Source of the DNA: Alphaproteobacteria bacterium AO1-B
GTDB taxonomy: Bacteria > Pseudomonadota > Alphaproteobacteria > Rhizobiales > Stappiaceae
Reading direction: 5' to 3'
DNA: 64,000 bases
Assembly: GCA_001890945.1 (NCBI GenBank)
Contig: MLAX01000002.1
Span: 868,001 to 932,000 of the forward strand
Shown here: positions 53,293-64,000 of the stretch, one piece after another
How positions within the stretch are numbered: position 1 is the stretch's first letter
Layout of the letters: every line of letters begins with the position of its first letter
Made by a program: the position numbers and the translations under genes
The notes under the pieces: generated by a model
What the model was told of the DNA's origin: nothing
Databases searched by the model: none
Seen by the model: only the letters and a program-made list of their open reading frames with translations

Positions 53293-54972
53293 TTATAACC
53301 GGGTCACCACCACCTTGCAGAGCGTCTTTTTGCCCCAGACATCAAGGATTTCCGAACGGGCCGCACGGCGTGCCGCTTCCGCGATCAGATCCTTGTCCTT
53401 GCGCCGAGCTTTCGGAATACTCGTCACAGCGCCAATTACAGCCTTTTGAACGATGTCTTCCATCGGCTCGCCATCATCGTCCGTGTCCGGCAGTCCAAGC
53501 AGCACGGCAGTTGGATCGTCGAGCAGCTCACCGGACCGGTTGACCACCAGTGTGATGATCGCAGCGCCCGCAAAAGACAGCTTCCGCCGTTCCTTGACCC
53601 CCGTGACTTCCGGATCATCAAGGATCCGGCCATCCTTCACCAGAATACCAAACGGCGCCTCATCGATGATTGCAGCCCGGCCGGCCACAAGGCGGATGAT
53701 GTCCCCATTCTTGCCGCGAATGACTTCCTGAACGCCTTGCTCCTTCGCAAACGCAGCATGAGCTGCAAGATGCAATGGTTCCCCATGAACGGGAAGCACG
53801 ACTTTTGGCTGTACCAGTTTGTAGAGCTGCTCCAGTTCGCCGCGGCGCGGGTGTCCCGAAACATGGACCAGGGCATCCTTGTCGGTGACGATTTCAACGT
53901 CCTTGTCCGCCAGGTTATTGAGGACAGCCCCGACTTCCTTTTCATTTCCCGGAATGGTCCGGGAAGAAAAGATCACCATGTCGCCTTGTGCAAGCGCAAT
54001 ATTCCGGTGGTCGCCGGCAGCAATCCGTGCAAGTGCGGCCCGGTTTTCACCCTGTGATCCGGTGCACAACAACACCACCTTGTCACGCGGCAGATAGCCA
54101 TAGGCTTCTTCGTCATGGAAGGCCGGGAGGTCATCCATGTATTCCAGCTCGTTGGCCACCTCGATGGCCCGGTGCATCGACCGTCCAACCACAACAACAT
54201 CGCGCTCATTCGCAGCAGCAGCACGCGCAATTGCCCGGATGCGGGCCACGTTGGAAGCAAAGGTTGTCACGGCAACGCGGTGCTTGGCACGGCCAATCAC
54301 CTTGGTTAGTTCAGCAGCGACGTCGGCCTCACTCGGGCTGACACCGTCACGAACCGCATTGGTGCTGTCACAGACCAGCGCCATCACCCCTTCGCGGCCA
54401 AGCTCTGCCAGCCGGTCGAGGTCGATTGGTTGGCCAATGCCAGGGGATGTGTCGATTTTCCAGTCACCGGTGTGCAGCACCAAACCCGCCGGAGTGCGGA
54501 TCGCAAGCGCACAAGGCTCAGGGATCGAGTGGGCCATGGCGACGAATTCCACGTCGAACGGACCAATCTTGTGGCGTTCGCCCTGGCGGACCACCGTCAC
54601 GGGAACTTCTTCAGCACCCGGCTCACTCTCGGTCTTGGCCGCCAGCAGACCGGCGGTAAATGCCGTTGCGTAGACCGGTACCTTCAGGAAGGGCCATAGG
54701 TGCAGGATCGCGCCATAGTGATCTTCATGGGCATGGGTGATGACCATGCCGACAATGTTGTTGACCTCGTCTTCCAGAAACTTGATGTCCGGCATCACCA
54801 GATCGATGCCAGGAAGTTCCGGACCTGCAAAGCTGACCCCGCAATCGACGATCAGCCATTTCCGATTTCCTTCCGGCCCGAAGCCGTAAAGCCCGAGGTT
54901 CATGCCGATTTCGCCAACACCGCCAAGCGGCAGGAACACAATGTCGTTTTCTTTATCCTTGGCCGAAGCCAT
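53293..54972 (-). CDS. rnj: Ribonuclease J
   Basis: 559 residues. Metallo-beta-lactamase motif HAHEDHYGA, with the beta-CASP domain (VVVGRSMHRAIEVA, VLLCTGSQGENRAALARIA) and VHVSGHPRRGELEQLYKLVQPKVVLPVHGE. RNase J has 5'-3' exonuclease and endonuclease activity and takes part in rRNA and mRNA processing in alphaproteobacteria. Start ATG 54972 follows AGGAG; a TTG one codon earlier is possible. It follows birA; the coaX gene often found between the two is not here. Confidence 0.95.
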   Translation of the reverse strand: MASAKDKENDIVFLPLGGVGEIGMNLGLYGFGPEGNRKWLIVDCGVSFAGPELPGIDLVMPDIKFLEDEVNNIVGMVITHAHEDHYGAILHLWPFLKVPVYATAFTAGLLAAKTESEPGAEEVPVTVVRQGERHKIGPFDVEFVAMAHSIPEPCALAIRTPAGLVLHTGDWKIDTSPGIGQPIDLDRLAELGREGVMALVCDSTNAVRDGVSPSEADVAAELTKVIGRAKHRVAVTTFASNVARIRAIARAAAANERDVVVVGRSMHRAIEVANELEYMDDLPAFHDEEAYGYLPRDKVVLLCTGSQGENRAALARIAAGDHRNIALAQGDMVIFSSRTIPGNEKEVGAVLNNLADKDVEIVTDKDALVHVSGHPRRGELEQLYKLVQPKVVLPVHGEPLHLAAHAAFAKEQGVQEVIRGKNGDIIRLVAGRAAIIDEAPFGILVKDGRILDDPEVTGVKERRKLSFAGAAIITLVVNRSGELLDDPTAVLLGLPDTDDDGEPMEDIVQKAVIGAVTSIPKARRKDKDLIAEAARRAARSEILDVWGKKTLCKVVVTRL

Positions 54973-55017
54973 CAAATTCTCCTACCCCTCACATTTTTCG
55001 AGGGAACTGTCCGGCCG

Positions 55018-55803
55018 TCATCCGCCGGATAAAAATACGTCACCGGCGTAGACAGTGCGTTTTTGGCCGTTATCCAGTCTTAGGACCAAATGGCCGGACG
55101 CATCCAGATCGTCAAAAATGCCGGTTATTTCTTCTTGAGCGGCCCGGACAGTGATCATTTGTCCCAAATGCGCCGCCCGCTTCAACCATTGGCGCCGGAT
55201 ACGATCAAAGCCGTCCGGTTGGTGCCAGATTACCAAATACTTTGCCAGAGCTTCCGCCAACGCCGCGAACAAGCTGTCGGCCGATACTTGATAGCCAAGG
55301 CTGCGCAGATCGGTTGCCCGATACAACGCCGGATCGGGATGGGACACACAATTGACCCCAAACCCCATGACCGCAGCCAGCCTTCCGTCTTTGAGTGTCT
55401 CGGCTTCCAGCAAGATGCCCGAGAGTTTCGCTCCGTCGACCAGCAGGTCGTTCGGCCACTTCAACGACACCAATTGGAGCGTACCGGCAGCCTTGTCAAC
55501 GGCTTCGGCGAGCGCAACAGCCGACAAAAGCGGCAATTCGCCGATCCGAGCCAATGGAGACGGGTCGATCAGCAGCACACTTGCGAAGAGATTTCCCTGC
55601 GGAGAGGTCCAGGCCCGCCCCCGTCGGCCCCGGCCAGCAGTCTGAATGCCAGCCCGGATCCAAAGGTTTCCAGGATGCCCCGAAACGGCCCGCTCTAGAC
55701 ACAGAGCGTTAGTCGAGCCGACCGTCTCATAGGCCTCATAGAGAAAATCCGGCGCTCCGGGCGCCGGACCTTTTGTCTCAAGATGTGGTGCGGGACTGTT
55801 CAA
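55018..55803 (-). CDS. birA: Biotin--[acetyl-CoA-carboxylase] ligase
   Basis: 261 residues. Core catalytic motifs AGRGRRGRAWTSPQGNLFASVLL and SLKWPNDLLVDGAKLSGILLEAE, then a short C-terminal SH3-like domain. There is no N-terminal helix-turn-helix, so this is a group I enzyme that biotinylates carboxylases but does not repress bio genes. It lies 15 bases after nuoN, the usual alphaproteobacterial arrangement. Confidence 0.94.
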   Translation of the reverse strand: MNSPAPHLETKGPAPGAPDFLYEAYETVGSTNALCLERAVSGHPGNLWIRAGIQTAGRGRRGRAWTSPQGNLFASVLLIDPSPLARIGELPLLSAVALAEAVDKAAGTLQLVSLKWPNDLLVDGAKLSGILLEAETLKDGRLAAVMGFGVNCVSHPDPALYRATDLRSLGYQVSADSLFAALAEALAKYLVIWHQPDGFDRIRRQWLKRAAHLGQMITVRAAQEEITGIFDDLDASGHLVLRLDNGQKRTVYAGDVFLSGG

Positions 55804-55818
55804 TCGCCAAACCGCTTA

Positions 55819-57258
55819 TCAAAACAACGACTGTGCCGCAGCGGTTGCAGCCGTTACGACCGGACCAGGCATGACCCAGAAAAAGACCACGAACACACCG
55901 GACAGGCCGAGGACGACCTTCAGTTCGGTCGGCATCGGCTGGAAGGCCTCCGCCGGTTCGTCAAAGAACATCACCTTGACGATTCGCAGGTAGTAGTAAC
56001 AGCCGACCACGGATGCCAGCACGCCGATAACGGCTAGCGGATAGAGGCCTGCCTCGACAGCGGCTGCAAACACGAACCACTTTCCGAAGAAACCAATCAG
56101 CGGCGGAATGCCTGCAAGCGAGAACATCAGCAAACCAAGGATCACCGCCATCGGCAGGTTGGTTTGGGAAAGGCCGGAAAGATCGGAGATCTCTTCAACC
56201 ATGCCATCCTTACGCCGCATGGACAAGATGCAGGCAAACACACCAAGCGTCATGCCGAGATAGGCGACCATATAGAAGATCACGCCTTCAACACCGGTCT
56301 GCGTACCGGCCGCAAGACCGACCAGCGCGTAGCCCATATGGCCGATGGACGAATACGCCATCAGGCGCTTCAGGTTGGTCTGACCAATTGCGGCGAACGC
56401 ACCGAGCGCCATTGAGGCAATCGATACGAAGACGATGATCTGCTGCCAATCGCTGGTGACCGGATGAAACGCATCAATGACAATCCGCACCAGCATCCCC
56501 ATGGCGGCAACCTTCGGAGCTGCTGCGAAGAATGCGGTGACAGGCGTTGGCGCACCTTCATAAACGTCCGGTGTCCACATGTGGAACGGAACGGCGGAGA
56601 TCTTGAAGGCAAGGCCTGCAAGAATGAAGGTCAAACCAATGATCAGACCGATGGACGCGCCTTCTTGCGAAATCAAATCGGCAATTGCGGCGAAGGAGAT
56701 CTGACCGGAGAAGCCGTAAACCAGCGACATGCCGTAAAGCAGCATGCCGGAGGACAGCGCGCCGAGAACGAAGTACTTCAAGCCCGCTTCTGTTGACCGG
56801 ACACTGTCGCGGTTGATCGCAGCCACAACGTAGAGCGACAAACTCTGGAGTTCGAGACCCATGTAGAGCGCAATCATATCGTTTGCCGACAGCATCAGCA
56901 TCATGCCGAGCGTCGCAAGGACGATCAGGATCGGATACTCAAAATGGTCAAACGACTGGCTCTTCGCATAGGCCCACGACATGGCGATCGCAAAGAACGA
57001 TCCGACAAGGACCACCAGCTTCAAGAAGTAGGCGTAGTCATCGAGGATGAAGGAACCGCCGAAGGTTTCACCGAAACTTGGGACCAGCAGCAGCACGAGA
57101 AACGTACCGCCAAGAAGCCCCATCGCTCCACCAAAGACCGCGTAGCTGATGTTCCGGCCACCGAAGGCACCGACCATCAACAGCACCATCGCTCCGATCG
57201 CCAGAATGATTTCCGGCAAGGCCGGCATGAGATCTGGCAGTTGGGTCACGTCTGACAT
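55819..57258 (-). CDS. nuoN: NADH-quinone oxidoreductase subunit N
   Basis: 479 residues with about 14 membrane helices. Antiporter-like subunit of complex I; residues of interest include the helix 5 glutamate region ([16 protein letters not shown]), [26 protein letters not shown] and [17 protein letters not shown]. One of three proton-pumping subunits in the membrane arm. The last nuo gene, before birA. Confidence 0.97.
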   Translation of the reverse strand: MSDVTQLPDLMPALPEIILAIGAMVLLMVGAFGGRNISYAVFGGAMGLLGGTFLVLLLVPSFGETFGGSFILDDYAYFLKLVVLVGSFFAIAMSWAYAKSQSFDHFEYPILIVLATLGMMLMLSANDMIALYMGLELQSLSLYVVAAINRDSVRSTEAGLKYFVLGALSSGMLLYGMSLVYGFSGQISFAAIADLISQEGASIGLIIGLTFILAGLAFKISAVPFHMWTPDVYEGAPTPVTAFFAAAPKVAAMGMLVRIVIDAFHPVTSDWQQIIVFVSIASMALGAFAAIGQTNLKRLMAYSSIGHMGYALVGLAAGTQTGVEGVIFYMVAYLGMTLGVFACILSMRRKDGMVEEISDLSGLSQTNLPMAVILGLLMFSLAGIPPLIGFFGKWFVFAAAVEAGLYPLAVIGVLASVVGCYYYLRIVKVMFFDEPAEAFQPMPTELKVVLGLSGVFVVFFWVMPGPVVTAATAAAQSLF

Positions 57259-57282
57259 AGCTCTGTCTCGCCCTCGAAACTC

Positions 57283-58800
57283 TTAGTGCGCCGTGGCCGC
57301 ATGCTGGGTGACCCCAGCAGCTTCAAGGGCCGCGGCATATTGATTGATCAGGTTATCGACGGATCCCTGGGTCACATCCAGGATGGCCATCGGATAGAAA
57401 CCGAAGAAGATCGTCAGGATGATCATCGGGACCAGGATGACCTTTTCGCGAAGATCCAGATCGAGGATCGACTTGAGGCTTTCCTTGTCCAGGGAGCCGA
57501 ACACGACCCGGCGGTAGAGATACAGCGCATAACACGCCGACAGGATCACGCCCGTTGTCGCGAACACAGCAACCCATGTGTTGACCTGGAACGCTCCCAT
57601 TAGAACGAGAATCTCTCCAACGAAGCCAGAAGTGCCAGGCAAACCGACATTGGCCATCGTGAAGATGAGGAACGCGACCGCATATTTCGGCATCCGGTTA
57701 ACGAGGCCGCCATAGGCCGAGATCTCCCGGGTGTGCATCCGGTCATAGATGACCCCAACGCATAGGAAGAGCGCACCGGAAACGATGCCGTGGGAGAGCA
57801 TCTGGAAAATACCACCCTGCACGCCCTGCGGCGTCATGGTGAAGATCCCCATGGTCACGTAACCCATATGGGCAACCGAGGAATAGGCAATGAGCTTCTT
57901 GATGTCTTCCTGAGCCAGCGCAACCAAGGAGGTGTAAATGATCGCAACGACCGACAATGTGAACACCAGTGGTGCAAACATATCGGAGGCAAGCGGGAAC
58001 ATCGGCAGGGAGAACCTGAGGAACCCGTATCCCCCGAGTTTCAGAAGAACACCCGCCAGGATCACGGATCCGGCTGTCGGCGCCTCAACGTGGGCATCCG
58101 GCAACCAAGTATGCACCGGCCACATTGGCATTTTCACGGCAAAGCTTGCAAAGAACGCGATCCAAAGCCAGGTCTGCATTTCAGCCGGGAACTGATAGGC
58201 CAAAAGCTCCTGGATGTCTGTCGTCCCCGCCGTCCAGTACATCGCCATGATCGCGACCAGCATCAAGACCGATCCGAGCAGCGTGTAGAGGAAGAACTTG
58301 TAAGACGCGTAGACCCGCCGCGCGCCGCCCCAAACGCCGATGATCAGGAACATCGGGATAAGTCCGGCTTCGAAGAAGACGTAGAAGACCACGATATCAA
58401 GTGCGCAGAACACGCCGATCATCAGCGTTTCCAGGATCAGGAACGCGACCATGTATTCGCGCACACGTTTTTGAACACTGTTCCAGGACGCCAGAATACA
58501 GAACGGCATCAGGAATGCGGTTAGGACGACGAACAATACGGAGATGCCGTCGACGCCCATCTTGTAGGAGATGTTGGAGCCGAGCCAGTCGCGCTGCTCG
58601 ACAAACTGGAAACCGGGGTTCGAGTAATCGAAGAAGGCCCAAATGACCAGCGACAAGCCGAAGGTCATGCCTGTGGTGACCAGAGCCACCATACGCATCT
58701 GACCCTTTGCTTGGTCGTCATTGCCCGACACCATCAGGACGAACACAACACCCAGCAAAGGCAGGAATGTCGTGAGTGACAGAATTGGCCAGTCAATCAT
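57283..58800 (-). CDS. nuoM: NADH-quinone oxidoreductase subunit M
   Basis: 505 residues, about 14 helices. Signatures: [21 protein letters not shown] with the key glutamate, [29 protein letters not shown] and [16 protein letters not shown]. Central antiporter-like subunit of the complex I membrane arm. Its ATG shares one base with the nuoL stop (TAATG), giving translational coupling. Confidence 0.97.
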   Translation of the reverse strand: MIDWPILSLTTFLPLLGVVFVLMVSGNDDQAKGQMRMVALVTTGMTFGLSLVIWAFFDYSNPGFQFVEQRDWLGSNISYKMGVDGISVLFVVLTAFLMPFCILASWNSVQKRVREYMVAFLILETLMIGVFCALDIVVFYVFFEAGLIPMFLIIGVWGGARRVYASYKFFLYTLLGSVLMLVAIMAMYWTAGTTDIQELLAYQFPAEMQTWLWIAFFASFAVKMPMWPVHTWLPDAHVEAPTAGSVILAGVLLKLGGYGFLRFSLPMFPLASDMFAPLVFTLSVVAIIYTSLVALAQEDIKKLIAYSSVAHMGYVTMGIFTMTPQGVQGGIFQMLSHGIVSGALFLCVGVIYDRMHTREISAYGGLVNRMPKYAVAFLIFTMANVGLPGTSGFVGEILVLMGAFQVNTWVAVFATTGVILSACYALYLYRRVVFGSLDKESLKSILDLDLREKVILVPMIILTIFFGFYPMAILDVTQGSVDNLINQYAAALEAAGVTQHAATAH

Positions 58801-60812
58801 TAGTGTGCACCCCCGCCGGTGCCCGCACCGGTGAACATCGACCAGGTGATCAGTGCAGCCACGCCGATCAGCATCGCAAATGCATAGTGGTAGAGATATC
58901 CGGTTTGCAGTTTCACGACCCAGGCCGTAACACCCTGCACCCGCGCGGCAATCCCGTTCGGCCCAAAGCCGTCAATCACGGTGCCATCGCCCTTCTTCCA
59001 AAGAACGCGGCCAAGCCACATTGCGGGACGGACAAAGATGAAATTGTAAAGCTCGTCGAAATACCACTTGTTCAACAGGAATTGGTACAGCGCAGAATGG
59101 CGTTCGGCCAACTGCTTCGGCATTTCCGGCGAGCGGATGTAGAATTGGTAGGCCACCAATAGACCAGCTGCCATCATGACGAATGGCGACAGACGCACCC
59201 AAGTCGGAACGTAGTGCATGTCATGCAGGACATGGCTGTCGGCAAATGCCGGCAAGGAGCCCGCCCAGAAGGCTTCATAGGCCGCCTCGTCGTAGAAGAA
59301 CGGGCCGTAGAAGACCACGCCGGCCAGAACCGCGCCGACGGACAGGACGAACAGCGGCACCGTCATCACCAGTGGCGATTCATGAACGTGTTTCATCACA
59401 TCAACAGAAGCGCGCGGTTTTCCGTGGAAGGTCATGAAGGTCAGGCGCCAGGAATAGAAGGACGTCAGGCCAGCCGCGATCACCGTCAGCCAGAAGCCGT
59501 AAAGCGCCATCGGGTTCGGATGATCTCCGCCACCAGCTGCAAACGCGGCCTCGATGATGCCGTCCTTTGAGACGAACCCGGCAAAACCAATATGAGTTAG
59601 CGGAATACCGACACCGGTCAGCGCCAGCGTGCCCAGCATCATGGTCCAATAGGTGATCGGAATGTGTTTGCGAAGACCGCCCATTTTACGCATGTCCTGT
59701 TCATCGGACACGGCATGGATCACCGAACCTGCACACAGGAACAACAGCGCCTTGAAGAACGCGTGCGTGAACAGGTGGAACACCGCGATGGAGTAAGCTC
59801 CAATGCCGAGTGCCACGAACATGTATCCCAACTGCGAACAGGTGGAGTACGCGATCACACGCTTGATGTCGTTTTGAACAAGACCCACCGTTGCGGCAAA
59901 GAACGCAGTGGTCGCACCGAAGAACACAATCACGGCCAGGGCGAAATCGGACAACTCGAACAGCGGCGACAAGCGCGCCACCATGAAGACGCCCGCGGTA
60001 ACCATGGTCGCAGCGTGGATGAGCGCAGAAACTGGAGTCGGGCCTTCCATCGCATCCGGCAGCCAGGTGTGCAGAAGGAACTGCGCCGACTTACCCATTG
60101 CCCCCATGAACAGGAGCAGACAGATGACTGTCATCGCGGCCTGGGCATCAAGGTGATAGCCCATAAAGTTCATGACTTCGCCCTGCTCTTCAATGAAGGA
60201 CGGGGCGTCGTTGAAGATCGTTGTGAAGTCGATGCTGCCGAACAGGTAGAAGACGCCAAAGATGCCGAGCGCAAACCCGAAGTCCCCGACACGGTTGACG
60301 ACAAACGCCTTCATCGCCGCCGCATTGGCGGACGGTTTCTTGTACCAGAAGCCGATCAACAGGTAAGAGGCAAGCCCCACCCCTTCCCAGCCGAAGAACA
60401 TTTGCAGGAGGTTGTCCGCGGTCACCAGCGTCAGCATGGCGAAGGTGAAGAGCGACAGGTACGCAAAGAAGCGCGGGCGGTGCGGATCGTGGTGCATGTA
60501 GCCAATGGAATAGACATGCACCAGTGCGGACACTGTGTTGACGACCACCAGCATGACCGCTGTCAGCGTGTCGACGCGGATTGACCAGGCGACATTGAGA
60601 TCGCCGGCGCTCATCCAGCGGAACAGGTGAACAACCTGGGCCTCGGAACCTCCGACCCAGAACCCGATAAATGCCGCCCAAGACATAAGCGCTGCCAGGA
60701 TCAATAGGCCACTTGTAATGTACTCGGATGCCTTGGCACCGATTGACCGGCCGAAAAGACCGGCAATCAAAAATCCGATCAATGGCAGGAACAGGATCGT
60801 AGCGTAGTACAT
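58800..60812 (-). CDS. nuoL: NADH-quinone oxidoreductase subunit L
   Basis: 670 residues, about 16 helices including the C-terminal lateral helix. Signatures: [56 protein letters not shown] and [20 protein letters not shown]. Distal proton pump of complex I, coupled by the long lateral helix. The stop overlaps the nuoM start. Confidence 0.97.
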   Translation of the reverse strand: MYYATILFLPLIGFLIAGLFGRSIGAKASEYITSGLLILAALMSWAAFIGFWVGGSEAQVVHLFRWMSAGDLNVAWSIRVDTLTAVMLVVVNTVSALVHVYSIGYMHHDPHRPRFFAYLSLFTFAMLTLVTADNLLQMFFGWEGVGLASYLLIGFWYKKPSANAAAMKAFVVNRVGDFGFALGIFGVFYLFGSIDFTTIFNDAPSFIEEQGEVMNFMGYHLDAQAAMTVICLLLFMGAMGKSAQFLLHTWLPDAMEGPTPVSALIHAATMVTAGVFMVARLSPLFELSDFALAVIVFFGATTAFFAATVGLVQNDIKRVIAYSTCSQLGYMFVALGIGAYSIAVFHLFTHAFFKALLFLCAGSVIHAVSDEQDMRKMGGLRKHIPITYWTMMLGTLALTGVGIPLTHIGFAGFVSKDGIIEAAFAAGGGDHPNPMALYGFWLTVIAAGLTSFYSWRLTFMTFHGKPRASVDVMKHVHESPLVMTVPLFVLSVGAVLAGVVFYGPFFYDEAAYEAFWAGSLPAFADSHVLHDMHYVPTWVRLSPFVMMAAGLLVAYQFYIRSPEMPKQLAERHSALYQFLLNKWYFDELYNFIFVRPAMWLGRVLWKKGDGTVIDGFGPNGIAARVQGVTAWVVKLQTGYLYHYAFAMLIGVAALITWSMFTGAGTGGGAH

Positions 60813-60818
60813 CAGCCC

Positions 60819-61127
60819 CTACCCTTTCATCACGTTGACATCTTCCACGGCAATGGAGCCGCGGTTCCGGTGGAAGACCACCAGGATTGCAAGTCCGATC
60901 GCAGCTTCTGCAGCCGCGACGGTCAAAATGAGCATGGTGAAGACCTGCCCGATCAGATCGCCGAGGAACGACGAAAAGGCGACGAAGTTGATGTTCACGG
61001 CGAGCAGCAACAGCTCAACCGACATCAAGATGACAATCACATTTTTCCTGTTCAGAAAGATCCCGAAGATCCCGATCACGAACAGGATCGCCGCGACCGA
61101 CAGATAGTGCGACAGACCGATTTCCAT
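60819..61127 (-). CDS. nuoK: NADH-quinone oxidoreductase subunit K
   Basis: 102 residues, three helices. Conserved membrane glutamates are in [18 protein letters not shown] and [16 protein letters not shown]. Part of the proton path between nuoH and the antiporter-like subunits. The 97-base gap to nuoJ shows nothing else. Confidence 0.97.
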   Translation of the reverse strand: MEIGLSHYLSVAAILFVIGIFGIFLNRKNVIVILMSVELLLLAVNINFVAFSSFLGDLIGQVFTMLILTVAAAEAAIGLAILVVFHRNRGSIAVEDVNVMKG

Positions 61128-61224
61128 GGGCGCCTCGCCGTGCTCCCCTCATTTACCCCAACCCTGAACCGCACGGAGGAGCGTGCCGGTTGCAGGACTT
61201 ATCGAACGACGCGAACCTTTCGCG

Positions 61225-61839
61225 TCAGATACCCTTGCCCGTTTCGACCTTCCGGACCTCGACAGCGGCTTCGCGTGTGCGACCAACCTGGGTCGGAATG
61301 TCCTGACGTTTGACATTCGGCTTGTGGCGCAGTGTCAGTACGATCGCGCCAATCATGGCCACCAGCAGGATCAAACCGGCGACCTGGAAGAAATAGATGT
61401 ACTTGGTGTAGAGAACCGAACCGAGCGCCTCGATGTTGGTCATCTCAGTCAGTGGCGGTGTTGGCTCCACTGTGTTCGCCGTCAACTCCGGCAGTATGAC
61501 CCAGGCTCCGAGCCCCATCAGAAGCTCGACCAGCAGGATCAGTCCAACCAGGCCGCCCACCGGCAGATACTGCAAGAAGCCTTGCCGTAACTCAACGAAG
61601 TCAACATCCAGCATCATGACGACGAACAGGAACAGAACGGCGACCGCGCCGACATAGACAACCACCAGCAACAGCGCCAGATACTCAGCACCAAGCAGGA
61701 TGAACAGTCCCGCGGAATTCACGAAGGCCAGGATCAGAAACAAGACCGAGGTCACCGGGTTCCGGGCCGCGATCACCATGAATGCGGACGCGACTGTGAC
61801 GCCTGCAAACAGGTAGAAAAAGAGGGCTTTCAGGATCAT
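61225..61839 (-). CDS. nuoJ: NADH-quinone oxidoreductase subunit J
   Basis: 204 residues, five helices. The conserved third-helix region EYLALLLVVVYVGAVAVLFLFVVMML is visible, containing the pi-bulge area linked to coupling. The C-terminus is longer than that of E. coli NuoJ and ends in basic residues. It follows nuoI after 91 bases. Confidence 0.95.
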   Translation of the reverse strand: MILKALFFYLFAGVTVASAFMVIAARNPVTSVLFLILAFVNSAGLFILLGAEYLALLLVVVYVGAVAVLFLFVVMMLDVDFVELRQGFLQYLPVGGLVGLILLVELLMGLGAWVILPELTANTVEPTPPLTEMTNIEALGSVLYTKYIYFFQVAGLILLVAMIGAIVLTLRHKPNVKRQDIPTQVGRTREAAVEVRKVETGKGI

Positions 61840-61930
61840 TTCAAAGACCTGCCTGTCGTGTGGCCGTTCGGCCAGAAAATGCGGGGCCCGGCCGGATTGC
61901 CAGGCTGAACTTGGAGTGTGCGGTTAGCTC

Positions 61931-62416
61931 CTAACGGTAAGGAGCATCCATTTCAATGTTTCGAGCGATTTCACGCTCCCAACGATCCCCATTCGCGAGC
62001 AGCTTTTCCTTGTCGTAGTAAAGCTCTTCACGGGTTTCGGTGGCGAATTCGAAGTTTGGACCCTCAACGATTGCATCCACAGGGCACGCTTCCTGGCAGA
62101 AGCCGCAATAGATGCATTTCACCATGTCGATGTCGTAACGGGTCGTGCGGCGGGTGCCATCGTTGCGGCGCGGGCCAGCTTCAATGGTGATCGCCTGAGC
62201 CGGACAGATCGCTTCGCAAAGCTTACAGGCAATGCAGCGCTCTTCCCCGTTCGGATAGCGGCGCAAGGCATGCTCACCGCGGAACCGCGGGCTCACCGGG
62301 CCTTTTTCAAACGGATAATTGACCGTTGGCTTAGGTTTGAAGAAGTAGCGCATCGCCAAGAAAAATGCCGATACGAACTCTTGCAGAAACAGCGATTTGA
62401 CGGTTTGTCCAACCAT
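61931..62416 (-). CDS. nuoI: NADH-quinone oxidoreductase subunit I
   Basis: 161 residues. Two [4Fe-4S] sites: [12 protein letters not shown] and [12 protein letters not shown]. Carries clusters N6a and N6b towards N2 near the quinone site. The N-terminal amphipathic segment ([19 protein letters not shown]) attaches it to the membrane arm. Confidence 0.97.
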   Translation of the reverse strand: MVGQTVKSLFLQEFVSAFFLAMRYFFKPKPTVNYPFEKGPVSPRFRGEHALRRYPNGEERCIACKLCEAICPAQAITIEAGPRRNDGTRRTTRYDIDMVKCIYCGFCQEACPVDAIVEGPNFEFATETREELYYDKEKLLANGDRWEREIARNIEMDAPYR

Positions 62417-62436
62417 CGCGTTAGCCTCTCTTTACC

Positions 62437-62673
62437 TCAGCCAGCCAGCAGGCTGGCGGCCCAATAGCCGACAATCGGAAAGCCGATCACCGGAATACCA
62501 AAAATCAGTGCACCGATTGGTGCCCGGTATCTGGCAACGACACCACCGTCGCCGCCAGCTTGTCTGTTTTTCGTCTCCGCCGCCTGAAGGATGCCCTTCA
62601 GGATCTTCCAATCGAGCCAGCCGACATAAAATCCAACTGCTGCTCCGATCACTCCGGGGAGCGACACTTCCAT
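62437..62673 (-). CDS. Small membrane protein inserted between nuoH and nuoI
   Basis: 78 residues. Two predicted helices (about 5-25 and 51-75) rich in Gly, Ala and Pro, joined by a polar loop with a Gly-rich GGDGG. I do not recognise a family. Gaps are 11 bases to nuoH and 20 to nuoI, so it is clearly in the nuo transcript. Its place suggests an accessory or assembly factor for complex I, or a cargo gene tolerated in the operon. Confidence 0.65.
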   Translation of the reverse strand: MEVSLPGVIGAAVGFYVGWLDWKILKGILQAAETKNRQAGGDGGVVARYRAPIGALIFGIPVIGFPIVGYWAASLLAG

Positions 62674-62684
62674 AAACCGTCCCC

Positions 62685-63743
62685 TTACGCCGCGCCCGGC
62701 GCCCAGCCTGTGATCATCAGGACTGTTGCGACCACAAACACCATGGCGAGCGACAGCGGCAGAAATACTTTCCAGCCAAGACGCATCAACTGGTCATAGC
62801 GGTAGCGCGGGACCATCGCCTTGACCATGGCGAACATGAAGAAGCAGAGCAGACACTTCAGGATGAACCAAATGACGCCCGGCACCCAGGTGAACGGTGC
62901 GAAGTCAAACGGCGGCAGCCATCCACCCATGAAGAAAATGGTCATCAGTGCGCACATCAGGCAGATGGCGACATACTCGCCGAGCATGAACATCATGTAC
63001 GGTGTGGAGCCGTATTCCACCATGAAGCCGGCGACCAGTTCTGATTCTGCTTCCGCCAAATCGAATGGCGGCCGGTTCGTTTCAGCCAATGCCGACACGA
63101 AGAACACCACGAACATCGGGAACAGCGGCAGCCAGTACCAGTTCAGAATATTAAGCCACGGCACGCCCAGCATGTCCGCGAGGCCGGTTTCTTGCGCCAG
63201 AACGATGCCGGTCAGGTTCAAGGTGCCTGCGCACAACAGAACCGTGACGATGACAAAACCGATGGAGACTTCGTAAGACACCATCTGCGCTGCGGACCGG
63301 AGGGCTGACAGGAACGGATACTTGGAGTTGGACGCCCAACCGCCAATGATCACACCATAAACTTCCAAGGAAGATACGGCGAAGACAAACAGCACACCGA
63401 CGTTGATGTTCGCAATCACCCAGCCATAGTCCACCGGAATGACCGACCAGGCCACCAGGGCAAGCAGCACGGACACGAGGGGCGCCAGCAGGAACAGAAC
63501 CTTGTTAGACCCCGACGGGATCACCGGCTCTTTCAAAACAAACTTCAGAAGATCGGCAAAACTCTGGAGAAGCCCCCAGGGCCCGACAACGTTCGGGCCG
63601 CGGCGGATCTGAACAGCCGCCCAGATCTTGCGGTCCGCATAAAGCACGTAGGCGACGATCACCAAAAGCACGACAAGCAACAGTACGCTCTGGAATACCA
63701 TCCAGAGGAACGGCCAGCCGTAGGTGGTCATGAACTCAGCCAT
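62685..63743 (-). CDS. nuoH: NADH-quinone oxidoreductase subunit H
   Basis: 352 residues, eight to nine helices. Signatures: [29 protein letters not shown] at the start, [28 protein letters not shown] with its conserved acids, and [21 protein letters not shown] ending (here [15 protein letters not shown]). Forms the quinone channel with NuoB and NuoD. Confidence 0.97.
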   Translation of the reverse strand: MAEFMTTYGWPFLWMVFQSVLLLVVLLVIVAYVLYADRKIWAAVQIRRGPNVVGPWGLLQSFADLLKFVLKEPVIPSGSNKVLFLLAPLVSVLLALVAWSVIPVDYGWVIANINVGVLFVFAVSSLEVYGVIIGGWASNSKYPFLSALRSAAQMVSYEVSIGFVIVTVLLCAGTLNLTGIVLAQETGLADMLGVPWLNILNWYWLPLFPMFVVFFVSALAETNRPPFDLAEAESELVAGFMVEYGSTPYMMFMLGEYVAICLMCALMTIFFMGGWLPPFDFAPFTWVPGVIWFILKCLLCFFMFAMVKAMVPRYRYDQLMRLGWKVFLPLSLAMVFVVATVLMITGWAPGAA

Positions 63744-63759
63744 TTCGGTCCCCTACCCC

Positions 63760-64000
63760 TTATTCCGCAGCTTCTGCGGCACGCGTTTTCGCGAGCGCCG
63801 AACACTCGGCCATCACCTTGGAGGCGCGTGCGATCGGGTTGGTCAAATAAAAGTCCCGGATCACGTTTGCAAACCCGGCGCTGTCCATTTTGGCTTTGCC
63901 ATTGGCCAGCTTCTGAATATCTGCAGCATCGCCGGCTTCGATGGAATCGATCGCTGCCATATGCGGAACGGCTTCAAAGAGCTTGGAGCGCAGTTGCGGC
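63760..64000 (-). CDS. nuoG: NADH-quinone oxidoreductase subunit G, C-terminal end
   Basis: The last 79 codons of a gene that starts outside the window; the frame is open to the window edge. Reading from the edge: LRSKLFEAVPHMAAIDSIE, then FANVIRDFYLTNPIARASKVMAECSAL. These are the closing residues of alphaproteobacterial NuoG, the large iron-sulfur subunit of the hydrophilic arm; the cluster-binding N-terminus is not visible. nuoH follows after 16 bases. Confidence 0.85.
   Translation of the reverse strand, partial: PQLRSKLFEAVPHMAAIDSIEAGDAADIQKLANGKAKMDSAGFANVIRDFYLTNPIARASKVMAECSALAKTRAAEAAE

Noticed and set aside
1..64000. rRNA, tRNA, CRISPR arrays, insertion sequences
   Set aside because: I scanned the intergenic gaps by eye and saw no cloverleaf T-loop motifs, spaced direct repeats or transposase motifs; a covariance search could still find something short.

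Overview
The window looks like chromosomal DNA of a GC-rich marine alphaproteobacterium. Several things point to this: the block rpsB-tsf-pyrH-frr-uppS-cdsA-dxr-rseP-bamA-lpxD-fabZ-lpxA-lpxI-lpxB, the block nuo-birA-rnj-mce-DUF1467-proS-lolC-lolD-dnaE, the GTTC-N7-GTTC SOS boxes, and LpxI in place of LpxH. The bacteriochlorophyll genes bchE and bchJ suggest an (aerobic) anoxygenic phototroph. My best guess is Hyphomicrobiales, Stappiaceae (Roseibium/Labrenzia-like), from gene content and protein style only. I see no rRNA, tRNA, CRISPR array or transposase.

Layout. 1-2.8 kb: the 3' end of an AlgD-like nucleotide-sugar dehydrogenase, a GGDEF-EAL gene split by an in-frame TGA, and a periplasmic solute-binding protein. 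2.9-9.2 kb (minus strand): a seven-gene redox locus in which three different proteins carry a Rieske [2Fe-2S] domain: an FMN glutamate-synthase-like protein, a thiamine-diphosphate enzyme and a ferric-reductase-like membrane protein. The last five genes overlap by 4 bases each. 9.5-11.8 kb: bchE-bchJ behind an FnrL-like box and a perfect TGT-N12-ACA (PpsR/CrtJ-type) palindrome. 11.8-19.3 kb: a DUF1194 protein, lexA with two SOS boxes, comEC/rec2, gltX and gltA. 19.3-27.7 kb: an accessory cassette (universal stress protein, cation/proton antiporter, excisionase-like HTH, a COG4337 protein resembling iota-carbonic anhydrase, PhoX, a DJ-1/PfpI protein and a LysR regulator) lying between gltA and lpxB, which I recall as neighbours in relatives.

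27.7-42.4 kb is a long minus-strand block for lipid A, outer-membrane assembly, isoprenoid and phospholipid synthesis and translation factors, ending at rpsB with a good promoter. 42.6-50.5 kb holds a VOC protein, dnaE, an unannotated 32-residue membrane peptide directly behind a consensus SOS box (a likely counterpart of the Caulobacter division inhibitor SidA), lolD, lolC and proS. 50.5-52.5 kb interrupts the conserved order with an opposite-strand orphan gene predicted to be beta-helical and a possible small RNA. 52.5-64 kb holds DUF1467, mce, rnj, birA and the distal half of the complex I operon (nuoN, M, L, K, J, I, a small unknown membrane gene, nuoH, and the end of nuoG).

Together the genes cover core envelope and respiratory functions, SOS control and phototrophy under redox and light control. 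The least explained parts are the triple-Rieske locus, the SOS micropeptide and the 50.5-52.5 kb insertion.
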